From assembly GCA_003164375.1 (NCBI GenBank), contig PLTE01000364.1, positions 14,711 to 20,374 of the forward strand: 5,664 nucleotides of DNA, given 5' to 3'. Shown here in pieces: positions 1 through 5,664 of this stretch. Below the pieces are notes generated by a model, which was not told the origin of the DNA, did no database searches, and was given only the letters and a program-made list of their open reading frames with translations. Position numbers and translations under genes: made by a program. The stretch is from Hyphomicrobiales bacterium (GTDB lineage Bacteria; Pseudomonadota; Alphaproteobacteria; Rhizobiales; Xanthobacteraceae). Positions within the stretch are counted from its first letter, which is position 1. Each line of letters starts with the position of its first letter.

Positions 1-713
1 GTGCCGAACAGGCCGACGAACGGTGCCGTCGAGCCGATTGTGGCGAGCACGCCGGTGCCGCGGGAGATTTTGCGGCTGACCGCCATTTCGATGCGCTCGA
101 GCTGCCAGGCGATGCGCTCTTTGAGCCCGTCGGCGCGCAGGTTGGCGGAGAGCCGGATTTCCTGACCGGCGGCCTGCATCAGCAGCGACACCGGGCTTGT
201 GCCGTCGCGCAGCTGCTCGTGCGCTTGCGCAAGCGTCGCTGACGCATTGAGGATGCGCAGGTTCTTTCGCACTTCGCGGCGCGCGGCGCGCAATTCAAAG
301 GTCTTGGCGACCCACACCGTCCACGTCACCAGCGAAGCAAAAGCGAGCCCGATCAGGACGATCTTCACCACCGTGTCGGCATCCTGGAACATGCCCCAGG
401 GCGATAGATCTTGCGGTAGCTGCGCGTTCGAGATCACAGGCTCGCCGGGCGGCGGCTCCGGAAGGGACGGCGCCGCCGCGACGGGAGCTTGAGCCGCCGG
501 CGCAGGGGCCGCAGCGGACGGCGCGGGCGGTGGAGTAGGAACGGCGACCGGGGCAGGCGCGGCGGTCGGCGCGGACGCGCTCTGGGCGCGGGCCGAATGC
601 GCAAACGGAATCGCGAGCACGAGGGCTATAGCCACAGCCGCGATTGCATAAATTTCGCGGCGCCGGACGGCGCGGCCTGGGGTTAATCGCCCTGCGCGAG
701 AGTTCTGTCGCAT
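1..713 (-). CDS. exbB: TonB-system energizer ExbB, 5' part (runs off left edge)
   Basis: ExbB is the inner-membrane proton-channel subunit that, with ExbD, powers TonB and hence uptake of iron-siderophores, heme and other ligands through outer-membrane receptors. I translated the minus strand from ATG at 713; 237 codons plus two bases are in the window and the C-terminus lies beyond position 1. Seen: a basic N-region and a hydrophobic core (residues about 20-38) ending in SARAQ, a typical cleavable signal peptide; a Pro/Ala-rich linker (about 44-92); the family block DLSPWGMFQDADTVVKIVLI (102-121) leading into the first transmembrane helix (about 116-136); a long charged cytoplasmic domain; then GVLATIGSTAPFVGLFGT (221-238), the conserved start of the second transmembrane helix. 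A GGGAA stretch lies 7 bases upstream of the ATG. Another ATG at 718 is out of frame and soon hits a stop; an in-frame GTG further upstream would bury the signal peptide. exbD and tonB would be expected beyond the left edge. The family assignment is secure. Confidence 0.95.
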   Translation of the reverse strand, partial: MRQNSRAGRLTPGRAVRRREIYAIAAVAIALVLAIPFAHSARAQSASAPTAAPAPVAVPTPPPAPSAAAPAPAAQAPVAAAPSLPEPPPGEPVISNAQLPQDLSPWGMFQDADTVVKIVLIGLAFASLVTWTVWVAKTFELRAARREVRKNLRILNASATLAQAHEQLRDGTSPVSLLMQAAGQEIRLSANLRADGLKERIAWQLERIEMAVSRKISRGTGVLATIGSTAPFVGLFG

Positions 714-794
714 TTCATGCTTCCCATTTTCGCAAGCGGCGTCGTCCGCCCAATCGCGGCGGTGCCCCACGGTGTCGGGCAAAGATGACGTTAT

Positions 795-805
795 AATGTT
801 ACATT
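795..805. promoter_or_regulatory. Perfect 11-bp palindrome over the exbB -10 candidate
   Basis: AATGT-T-ACATT is a perfect inverted repeat that coincides with the candidate -10 hexamer, a position where a repressor could act. Two direct copies of TGACGTT (786-792 and 814-820), 28 bp apart, flank it. Short palindromes occur by chance in AT-rich DNA, so the operator role is speculative. Confidence 0.25.
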
Positions 806-824
806 CGGTCAAGTGACGTTCCAA
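796..824 (-). promoter_or_regulatory. Candidate sigma-70-type promoter for exbB
   Basis: On the minus strand TTGGAA (824-819) is followed by a 17-base spacer and TAACAT (801-796). This would place a transcript start near 789 and leave a leader of about 75 bases before the exbB ATG. The spacing is ideal and the hexamers are moderate matches. It lies in the AT-rich stretch. This is a by-eye prediction only. Confidence 0.35.
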
Positions 825-858
825 TCTTTAAGCGCGGCGCGACGACACGGTCTTTCAC

Positions 859-865
859 TTTAGAA
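859..865. promoter_or_regulatory. Possible Irr (ICE-like) half-site upstream of exbB
   Basis: TTTAGAA on the plus strand (TTCTAAA on the minus strand) matches, from memory, one arm of the iron-control element bound by Irr in Rhizobiales, which often controls tonB-exbBD and heme-uptake genes. The opposite arm is poorly conserved here (about 4 of 7 positions), so this is only a half-site. It lies some 35 bp upstream of the candidate -35. Weak evidence. Confidence 0.2.
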
Positions 866-1071
866 TAATAAAAAACTATAATCATATCAGTATCTTCCGC
901 TACACCGCCCGGCGCGGTCAAGCAATTACAATAGAAAAGCCTGCAAACCACCTGGATTATCGTGCCGAGACAAGTTGGTGTCCCCGGCCCCACTGCCGCT
1001 TTTGGCCGCCGTCTAGCACCAAGCTTTGTCGCCGGTCCACGGCAGGGCTCATGACGGGTGGGTCGGACATT

Positions 1072-1121
1072 ATTATGTCAGCGCCTAATGCCCCGGATTA
1101 TGTCAGAGCCTAATGCCCCGG
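1072..1121. repeat. 25-bp tandem direct duplication spanning the transglycosylase stop codon
   Basis: Positions 1072-1096 and 1097-1121 are two head-to-tail copies of a 25-bp unit that begins ATTATGTCAG and ends CCTAATGCCCCGG. They differ only at the eleventh base (C at 1082, A at 1107). The right copy contains the last three codons (Pro-Gly-His) and the TAG stop of the transglycosylase gene on the minus strand; the left copy is the same sequence just past the stop. It looks like a slippage-type duplication. Confidence 0.9.
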
Positions 1122-2330
1122 CCGCATCCGGGCCAGCAGTTCGGCGGTGGGGTAAGAGTCGGCGGGCAGGCCGTATTTCAATTGCATCGCCTTGACCGCT
1201 TGGCGCGTTTTTAAGCCCAGAAATCCGTCGACCGCGCCGACGTCATAGCCGGCTTTCGCCAGCATGGTCTGTATCGCTTTGATGTCGTTGAATGGCAGCG
1301 GCGGCGGCGGCGTGCCGCGATGCATCGCCGGCGCGCCGGCGATGCGGGTGGCCAGGTAGGCGGCGGTGGTCGAATAGACCAGCGAATTATTCCACTGCAG
1401 ATAGACGTCGAAATTCGGATAGACCAGGAAGGCCGGCCCGAGCCGGCCCATCGGCAACAATAACGACGCCGGCCGATTATCCGCCGGCAAAGGTTTTCCG
1501 TCGGCGAGCGTGACGCCGTAGGCCGCCCATCTCGTGCGGGGCAGCTTGATATCGAGGTCGGCCTGCTCCCACGGCATAGTGGCCGGTACGCGCACTTCGG
1601 TGAGCCATGGCTCGCCGCGCTTCCAGCCGAGCCCCACCAGATAATTTGCCGTCGAGCCGAGCACGTCTGGTGCGCTGCGCAAAAGATTGCGCTTGCCGTC
1701 GCCGTCATAGTCGACGGCGTAGTGAAAATATTCCGACGGCATCATCTGGGTCTGGCCGAGTTCACCGGCCCACGAGCCGATCATCTCCTCAGGCCGCAGG
1801 TCGCCGCGCTCGATCAACCGCAGCGCGTCGAGCAGCTGGCCGCGAAATCGATCAGCGCGGCGGCAGTCGTAGGCGAGCGAAGCAATTGAGCTTAGCGAAT
1901 GATAATTGCCCATATTGGCGCCGAAGTCGCTCTCCAGTGCCCAGAACCCGACGATCACCGGCGCCGGCACGCCATATTGCTCATCGATGCGCGAGAACAC
2001 GGCGCTGTAGGTTTTGATCTTGGCCACACCTGTTTGAATGCGGTAGCCCGCCGCCATGCGATCGGAGAATTCCAAAAACGTCTGCGTGAAGACGCGCTGG
2101 CCGCGGTCGATATAGACGATACGTTGGTCGTAAGTGAGAAAAGGCGCAGCCGCTGCGATCGTGCTTTGCGAGACGCCCTGCGCCGTCGCCTCGCGTTCGA
2201 GGTCGGCGAGCCATTTGTCGTAAGGCCCGCCGGTGCGGCAGGGCGCGGCCTGCGCGGCGTTGGCGAAAAGCGCGGTTGCGACCAGCCACAGCGCCGCAAT
2301 CATCATCCTCACGCGCTTTGCAAGTACCAA
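1110..2330 (-). CDS. Exported lytic murein transglycosylase, MltB family, with C-terminal peptidoglycan-binding domain
   Basis: The product cleaves the MurNAc-GlcNAc glycosidic bond of peptidoglycan in the periplasm, leaving 1,6-anhydro-MurNAc ends, and serves wall turnover or remodelling. Numbering uses a TTG start at 2330 (406 aa). Seen: basic N-region AKRVR, hydrophobic core and AQA cleavage site (residues 1-28); an SLT_2/MltB catalytic domain (about 35-330) with GFWALESDFG, where Glu133 is the expected catalytic acid, and GQTQMMPSEY (192-201); a Pro-rich linker; and a PG_binding_1 repeat (about 349-403). The Cys after the signal is preceded by AAP, not a lipobox, so a soluble periplasmic protein is likely. 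Start choice is uncertain: TTG 2330 has GAGGAG 8 bases upstream and gives a basic N-region; GTG 2312 overlaps the upstream TGA by 4 bases; ATG 2306 or 2303 lacks the basic N-region; TTG 2354 has no ribosome site. Family secure, start not. Confidence 0.9.
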   Translation of the reverse strand: MVLAKRVRMMIAALWLVATALFANAAQAAPCRTGGPYDKWLADLEREATAQGVSQSTIAAAAPFLTYDQRIVYIDRGQRVFTQTFLEFSDRMAAGYRIQTGVAKIKTYSAVFSRIDEQYGVPAPVIVGFWALESDFGANMGNYHSLSSIASLAYDCRRADRFRGQLLDALRLIERGDLRPEEMIGSWAGELGQTQMMPSEYFHYAVDYDGDGKRNLLRSAPDVLGSTANYLVGLGWKRGEPWLTEVRVPATMPWEQADLDIKLPRTRWAAYGVTLADGKPLPADNRPASLLLPMGRLGPAFLVYPNFDVYLQWNNSLVYSTTAAYLATRIAGAPAMHRGTPPPPLPFNDIKAIQTMLAKAGYDVGAVDGFLGLKTRQAVKAMQLKYGLPADSYPTAELLARMRPGH

Positions 2331-3220
2331 TCCAAAATCTCCTCGCCGGTCCAATACAATACGCCGTCGAATTTCCGCGTGTAGTCATAGATCGTTTCGA
2401 GGTATTTGATGCGGTGCGGCTGGCCGCTCAGATAAGGATGAATGGCGAGCGCAAAGATCTTGGCGCGTTGTTCGCCTTCGGCGTAAAGCCGGTCGAACTG
2501 ATCGATGGCGCGTTTGAGCAGATAGTCGGCCTCGTGGTGTTGCACCGCCATCATCGGGATGTCGTTGAGTTCCATCGTATAGGGCAGCGTCACCAGCGGG
2601 CCGTTCTTGGTGCGGATGGTCGATGGCTCGTCGTCATAGACCCAGTCGCCGATATATTTTATTCCCGCCGCCGTCAGCAGGTCCGGCGTTTCCAGAGTTT
2701 CCGTCAGGCCGGGACCGAGCCAGCCGACCGGGCGTTTGCCGCAAAAACGGGTCAGCACGTCGAGCGAGTGCGCGATCATCGCTTTCTGGTTCGGCTCTTT
2801 GTGAATCGGGCCTTGTTCGTAGGAATGGCCCATGAATTCCCAGGCGTCTTTTTTTGCTTCCTGCGCGACGCGGGCGTAGTCCTCGCAGACGCGCGCGTTG
2901 ATCGCCAGCGTTGGCCGGATGTTCTGCCGCTTGAACAGATCGAAGAAGCGCCACACGCCGACCCGCATGCCGTATTCGTGCCAGCTCCAATTCGGCACGT
3001 CGGGCAGTTGCGTCACTCCGGTCGGCGGGCTGAGAACCTGCCGGGCCATCGGTTTGCCGATATCCCAGACTTCGAGATTGACGATGCTCCAGAATACGAC
3101 GCGTGCGCCGTGCGGAAGCTTCAGTGGCGGCCGGTCGACGATCGCCGAATAATCGCTTCGCTCGCGCGGCAGCATCGGTTTGGCCGCCGCAGTCTTTTTA
3201 CCGATTCGCTTCGCCATCAT
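2309..3220 (-). CDS. Polysaccharide deacetylase (CE4/NodB-fold) family protein, PuuE-like
   Basis: A 303-residue protein without an evident signal peptide, so probably cytoplasmic. It resembles the PuuE/allantoinase-like branch of the CE4 fold, which hydrolyses amide bonds in varied substrates; the substrate cannot be read from the sequence. Seen: the first strand VVFWSIVNLEVWD (41-53) stands where classic deacetylases carry TFDDG, with Asn48/Glu50 in place of the Asp pair; YGMRVGVWRFFDLF (83-96) is the usual second block; EFMGHSYEQG (128-137) keeps one His (132) where classic enzymes have His-x3-His; IHPYLSGQPHR (260-270) supplies the conserved late His261; WTGEEILDWY closes the domain. The start is ATG 3220 or ATG 3217: GAGGGAG directly abuts the first, so the second may be used. 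The downstream transglycosylase start overlaps or abuts this stop, suggesting a two-gene transcript. A wall role is suggested only by that neighbour; a purine or allantoin-type amide hydrolase is equally possible. Confidence 0.85.
   Translation of the reverse strand: MMAKRIGKKTAAAKPMLPRERSDYSAIVDRPPLKLPHGARVVFWSIVNLEVWDIGKPMARQVLSPPTGVTQLPDVPNWSWHEYGMRVGVWRFFDLFKRQNIRPTLAINARVCEDYARVAQEAKKDAWEFMGHSYEQGPIHKEPNQKAMIAHSLDVLTRFCGKRPVGWLGPGLTETLETPDLLTAAGIKYIGDWVYDDEPSTIRTKNGPLVTLPYTMELNDIPMMAVQHHEADYLLKRAIDQFDRLYAEGEQRAKIFALAIHPYLSGQPHRIKYLETIYDYTRKFDGVLYWTGEEILDWYLQSA
2339..2344 (-). promoter_or_regulatory. Candidate ribosome binding site for the transglycosylase TTG start
   Basis: GAGGAG on the minus strand lies inside the 3' end of the deacetylase gene, 8 bases before TTG 2330. 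The same bases encode a Glu-Glu pair in TGEEI of the deacetylase, which may be conserved for protein reasons, so the match may be coincidental. It is the main argument for the TTG start. Confidence 0.35.
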
Positions 3221-3388
3221 CTCCCTCGTTCGCTACCCCGCCGCCGCGACGATCATGTCGAATTACGCGCCCTAACGACGCAAAATACATACGTCGGCAG
3301 CCTGACTTACGACACCTTTCCCGCACGCTTTGCCCGATTTCCCTTGGCTTTTCCGAGGGGCGATCACAAGCGCGTTAGCATGCCCCCA

Positions 3389-3417
3389 TTGGCATTGTAG
3401 TCTGCGGCAGATAGATC
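3389..3417 (+). promoter_or_regulatory. Weak candidate promoter for egtBD
   Basis: TTGGCA (3389-3394), a 17-base spacer, then TAGATC (3412-3417). The -35 is a good match and the -10 is poor (three of six). It would start transcription near 3424, about 77 bases before the egtB ATG. The -10 is overlapped by the palindrome at 3411-3423. Confidence 0.25.
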
Positions 3418-3423
3418 ATCTAT
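3411..3423. promoter_or_regulatory. Perfect 13-bp palindrome upstream of egtB
   Basis: ATAGAT-C-ATCTAT is a perfect inverted repeat (6-bp arms, one central base) that overlaps the candidate -10. That is a plausible operator position. I do not recognise the regulator, and chance is not excluded. Confidence 0.3.
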
Positions 3424-3500
3424 GGAACTAAGCTGCCGGGGGCTGATTATCTTCCCAGCGTTTGCGATTGCGCCGTTATTCCCCGCCATTTGCGGATTTC

Positions 3501-4784
3501 ATGATGTCACTCTCCGCCGCTTCGCCGCGCGTTCGGCTCGCTGATCCGCCCCGATCAGTTGCGGAAGACGATGTCCTGGCGACGGCAAAACCGTCGGGCG
3601 ATTCGCGGCAGGATTGGCTTAACGCGTTTCGCGCCGTGCGTGCCGAGACAGAACGCCGCGCCGCCCTTCTCTCCGCGGAAGATCAGGTCGTGCAATCGAT
3701 GCCGGACGCCAGTCCGACCAAATGGCATCGGGCGCACGTGACGTGGTTCTTCGAGCAGTTTCTGCTGCGGTCTTATGCCAAGGACTATCGGCCGTTCGAC
3801 GAGCGCTTCGCCTATCTCTACAACTCGTATTATGTCTCCGCCGGACCGCGCCAGGCACGGCCGCAGCGCGGTCTCATTACGCGGCCCAGTGCCGCCGAAG
3901 TCGCGGCCTATCGCGCGCATGTCGACGCGGCGGTCGAGCAACTTATCGAAATCGCGCCGGAATTCGGCCAGCTGATGGCGATTATCGGGATCGGATTGAA
4001 CCACGAACAGCAGCATCAGGAATTGTTGCTGACCGACATTTTGCATGCCTTCTCGCTCAACGAAACCCATCCTGCCTACGATCCGGATTGGCAGTGGCCG
4101 CAAACGAAGGACGCCGCCGCTGCCGCCGCCGGCGCGACGCTCGCCGGCATTCATACAATAGGCCACAACGGTGACAGCTTCTGCTTCGACAATGAACAGC
4201 CGGCGCATCAGGTTGCGTTGCGGGCGGTGCGACTTGCGCCTTCGCTTGTGACCAACGGCGAGTGGCTCGATTTCATGGCTGACGGCGGTTACACCACCCC
4301 GACCTTGTGGCTGTCGGACGGTTTTGCCGCCGTCGAGGCGCAGGGCTGGTCGTCGCCGGGCTATTGGCGCAATGTCGACGGCGCATGGCATTCGATGACG
4401 CTCGGCGGCTTGCGCCGCGTCGACCCGGCCAAACCGGTGTGCCATATCAGCTATTACGAGGCCGATGCGTTCGCGCGCTGGTCAGGCAAGGATATGCCGA
4501 CCGAAGCCGAGTGGGAGGTTGCGGCGAAAGCCGGTGTGCTCGACGATGCCTTTGGCGTCGTATGGCAGTGGACGCGCAGCGCCTATTGTGCTTATCCCGG
4601 TTACCGAGCGGCGCCCGGCGCGCTCGGGGAGTATAACGGCAAGTTCATGGTCAATCAGATGGTTTTGCGCGGCTCATCGCTGGCGACTCCGGCCGGCCAT
4701 TCGCGCCCGACCTATCGCAATTTCTTTTATCCGACGGCACGCTGGCAATTTTCCGGATTGCGGCTTTCCGCATACGAACACTGA
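3501..4784 (+). CDS. egtB: Ergothioneine biosynthesis protein EgtB (hercynine sulfoxide synthase)
   Basis: A non-heme iron enzyme that uses O2 to join a thiol (cysteine or gamma-glutamylcysteine) to the imidazole of hercynine, giving the sulfoxide precursor of ergothioneine. Predicted cytosolic, 427 aa from ATG 3501. Seen: an N-terminal DinB-like domain (about 37-180) with the iron ligands His79 in WHRAHVTWFFE and His168/His172 in NHEQQHQE; tandem Tyr110-Tyr111 in YNSYYV; and a C-terminal FGE-sulfatase-type domain (about 211-427) with HTIGHNG, CFDNEQPAHQV, VVWQWTRSAY (353-362), the LRGSSLATP block and RNFFYP (406-411). Start: TTG 3462 is in frame but has no ribosome site; ATG 3501 or 3504 follows a weak GCGGA. 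The next gene, egtD, begins 8 bp after the stop, so they are almost certainly co-transcribed. The spacing of the iron ligands and tyrosines suggests the Chloracidobacterium-like, cysteine-using subtype (inference). Confidence 0.94.
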   Translation: MMSLSAASPRVRLADPPRSVAEDDVLATAKPSGDSRQDWLNAFRAVRAETERRAALLSAEDQVVQSMPDASPTKWHRAHVTWFFEQFLLRSYAKDYRPFDERFAYLYNSYYVSAGPRQARPQRGLITRPSAAEVAAYRAHVDAAVEQLIEIAPEFGQLMAIIGIGLNHEQQHQELLLTDILHAFSLNETHPAYDPDWQWPQTKDAAAAAAGATLAGIHTIGHNGDSFCFDNEQPAHQVALRAVRLAPSLVTNGEWLDFMADGGYTTPTLWLSDGFAAVEAQGWSSPGYWRNVDGAWHSMTLGGLRRVDPAKPVCHISYYEADAFARWSGKDMPTEAEWEVAAKAGVLDDAFGVVWQWTRSAYCAYPGYRAAPGALGEYNGKFMVNQMVLRGSSLATPAGHSRPTYRNFFYPTARWQFSGLRLSAYEH

Positions 4785-4792
4785 GCGCCCCC

Positions 4793-5664
4793 ATGACAAG
4801 TGCTATGCAAACCGCGCTACGCGCGGCGCCGCCAATCGCGACGGCGAATAAAGCGAACGAGGCGTTTTCAGCCGACGTGCTTGCCGGGCTTGCGGCAAAG
4901 CCGAAACGGCTGAGGCCTAAATATTTTTACGACGCCGCCGGCTCGGCGCTGTTCGAGCGCATCACGCAATTGCCGGAATATTATCCGACACGTTGCGAGC
5001 TTGCGCTATTGCGCGATAACGCCCCGGCGATCGGCTCGCTGTTTCCGCCGAACTGCGCCTTGATCGAATTCGGCTCAGGCTCGAGCAAGAAGGCGCGCAT
5101 CTTGCTCGGCGCCGCGGCGACGGTGGAAGCCTATATTCCGGTCGACATTTCCGGCGACTTCCTGCAGCAGGACGCGGCGCTGTTGCGGCGCGATTTCGGG
5201 CATCTCGCTGTATATCCGCTGGTCGCCGATTTCACCGAGGCCTTCGCGATTCCACAGACCGCCGCATTGCGGCCGCGGGTCGGATTTTTTCCCGGATCGA
5301 CCATCGGCAATTTCGAGCCGCATGAGGCGGCGAAATTCCTGCGTCACGCCGGCGCGATGCTGGGCTTCGGCGCGGTGCTGATTATCGGCATCGATCTGAT
5401 CAAGGATACCAAGATTCTCTGTCCGGCCTACAGCGACGCCGAAGGCGTGACTGCGAAATTCAATCTCAATCTGTTGGCGCGCATCAATCGCGAGCTCGGC
5501 GCCGATTTCGATCTTGCCAGTTTCGAGCATCACGCTTGCTATAATCGCGAGCAAAACAGAATCGAAATGCATCTCGCCAGTACCAAACGGCAGAAGGTCC
5601 GCGTCAAAGGCAAGGCGTTCAATTTTCGCGCCGGCGAAACCATCCATACCGAAAACAGCTACAA
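4793..5664 (+). CDS. egtD: L-histidine N(alpha)-methyltransferase EgtD, 3' end cut by window
   Basis: EgtD transfers three methyl groups from S-adenosylmethionine to the alpha-amino group of histidine, making hercynine (trimethylhistidine), the substrate of EgtB. I translated from ATG 4793; 290 codons plus two bases are present, probably about 90% of the usual length of about 320 aa. Seen: KYFYDAAGSALFERITQLPE followed by YYPTR (43-67), the family hallmark at the histidine site; the SAM-binding loop LIEFGSGSSKKARILL (from residue 90); the FFPGSTIGNFEP block with Asn173, equivalent to the histidine-carboxylate-binding Asn of the mycobacterial enzyme; and IHTENSYK at the edge, carrying the Glu and Ser that contact the amino group. 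The start could instead be ATG 4805; neither has a clear ribosome site, which fits translation coupled to egtB 8 bp upstream. Identification is secure. Confidence 0.95.
   Translation, partial: MTSAMQTALRAAPPIATANKANEAFSADVLAGLAAKPKRLRPKYFYDAAGSALFERITQLPEYYPTRCELALLRDNAPAIGSLFPPNCALIEFGSGSSKKARILLGAAATVEAYIPVDISGDFLQQDAALLRRDFGHLAVYPLVADFTEAFAIPQTAALRPRVGFFPGSTIGNFEPHEAAKFLRHAGAMLGFGAVLIIGIDLIKDTKILCPAYSDAEGVTAKFNLNLLARINRELGADFDLASFEHHACYNREQNRIEMHLASTKRQKVRVKGKAFNFRAGETIHTENSY

Larger units (their letters stand above)
714..1109. other. Intergenic region with no convincing gene; AT-rich core
   Basis: This gap between the transglycosylase stop and exbB holds no coding frame I can support. 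About 783-905 is distinctly AT-rich against the surrounding GC-rich sequence and probably contains the control region of exbB. About 905-1070 shows no recognisable element. The left-hand copy of a 25-bp tandem repeat sits at 1072-1096. I see no strong hairpin followed by a T-run downstream of the transglycosylase, only a small palindrome at 1066-1079 (arms GACAT and ATGTC around TATT). Confidence 0.6.
3221..3500. promoter_or_regulatory. Divergent intergenic region between the deacetylase and egtB
   Basis: These 280 bp separate genes transcribed away from each other, so promoters for both directions should be here. I see no supported coding frame. A TTG at 3462 is in frame with egtB but has no ribosome site, so I treat it as upstream of the true start. 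For the deacetylase, TATGTA near 3286 on the minus strand is a possible -10, with no good -35. Confidence 0.6.

Noticed and set aside
199..686. Two plus-strand frames over the exbB region
   Set aside because: Their products are low-complexity Arg/Gly/Ser-rich sequence; the minus strand gives unmistakable ExbB.
799..993. Minus-strand 64-codon frame in the exbB upstream gap
   Set aside because: It begins with GTG, has no clear ribosome site or recognisable domain, and runs through the AT-rich presumed promoter region.
960..1070. Possible tRNA or mobile-element remnant in the gap
   Set aside because: I looked for cloverleaf arms and terminal inverted repeats by eye and found none.
1066..1079. 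Small palindrome GACAT-TATT-ATGTC as a terminator for the transglycosylase
   Set aside because: The stem is only 5 bp and AT-rich, with no T-run after it on the minus strand, so it is too weak to call a terminator.
1607..2017. Plus-strand Arg-rich frame within the transglycosylase gene
   Set aside because: Out-of-frame shadow of the MltB-family gene; composition is typical of GC-rich antisense frames.
2276..3400. Long plus-strand open frame of 374 codons
   Set aside because: It lies antisense to the deacetylase, whose minus-strand translation carries clear family motifs; the plus-strand product has no recognisable domain.
3555..4445. Minus-strand open frame of 296 codons inside egtB
   Set aside because: Antisense shadow of egtB, rich in Arg and without family motifs; such frames are common opposite GC-rich genes.
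5075..5647. Minus-strand open frame of 190 codons opposite egtD
   Set aside because: Antisense to the well-supported EgtD reading, including its SAM-binding and histidine-binding motifs.

Overview
The window is GC-rich (by eye about 60%) apart from an AT-rich patch near 785-900. It looks like chromosome from an alphaproteobacterium, probably Hyphomicrobiales (a relative of Bradyrhizobium, Rhodopseudomonas or Xanthobacteraceae). That placement is inferred from the ExbB type with a signal peptide and a long Pro/Ala linker, the MltB-type transglycosylase with a C-terminal peptidoglycan-binding domain, and the adjacent egtB-egtD pair. No 16S rRNA or other direct taxonomic marker is present.

The layout is two divergent halves. 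On the minus strand, reading leftwards from about 3220, are an atypical CE4 (NodB-fold, PuuE-like) deacetylase-family protein at 3220-2309 and an exported lytic murein transglycosylase ending at 1110. These two abut or overlap and are probably translationally coupled. A gap of about 400 bp (714-1109) follows, with no convincing gene. It holds a 25-bp tandem duplication that includes the transglycosylase stop codon, and an AT-rich regulatory stretch. Then comes the 5' part of exbB (713 down to the left edge), whose product energises TonB-dependent uptake.

On the plus strand, starting from the divergent intergenic region 3221-3500, are egtB (3501-4784) and, 8 bp later, egtD (4793 to the right edge, cut off). 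EgtD trimethylates histidine to hercynine, and EgtB joins a sulfur donor to hercynine with O2 to give the sulfoxide precursor of ergothioneine. The two genes together encode the first two committed steps. The EgtB has the tandem tyrosines and C-terminal signature expected of the cysteine-using (Chloracidobacterium-like) type, which fits the lack of an egtA or egtC gene between or next to the pair within this window.

Every long open frame not listed is an antisense or out-of-frame shadow of these five genes. I see no mobile element, CRISPR array, tRNA or rRNA. Nothing here is clearly an undescribed system. The best leads are the EgtB subtype, the unusual active site of the deacetylase-family protein, the stop-codon duplication, and two small palindromes that overlap candidate promoters.
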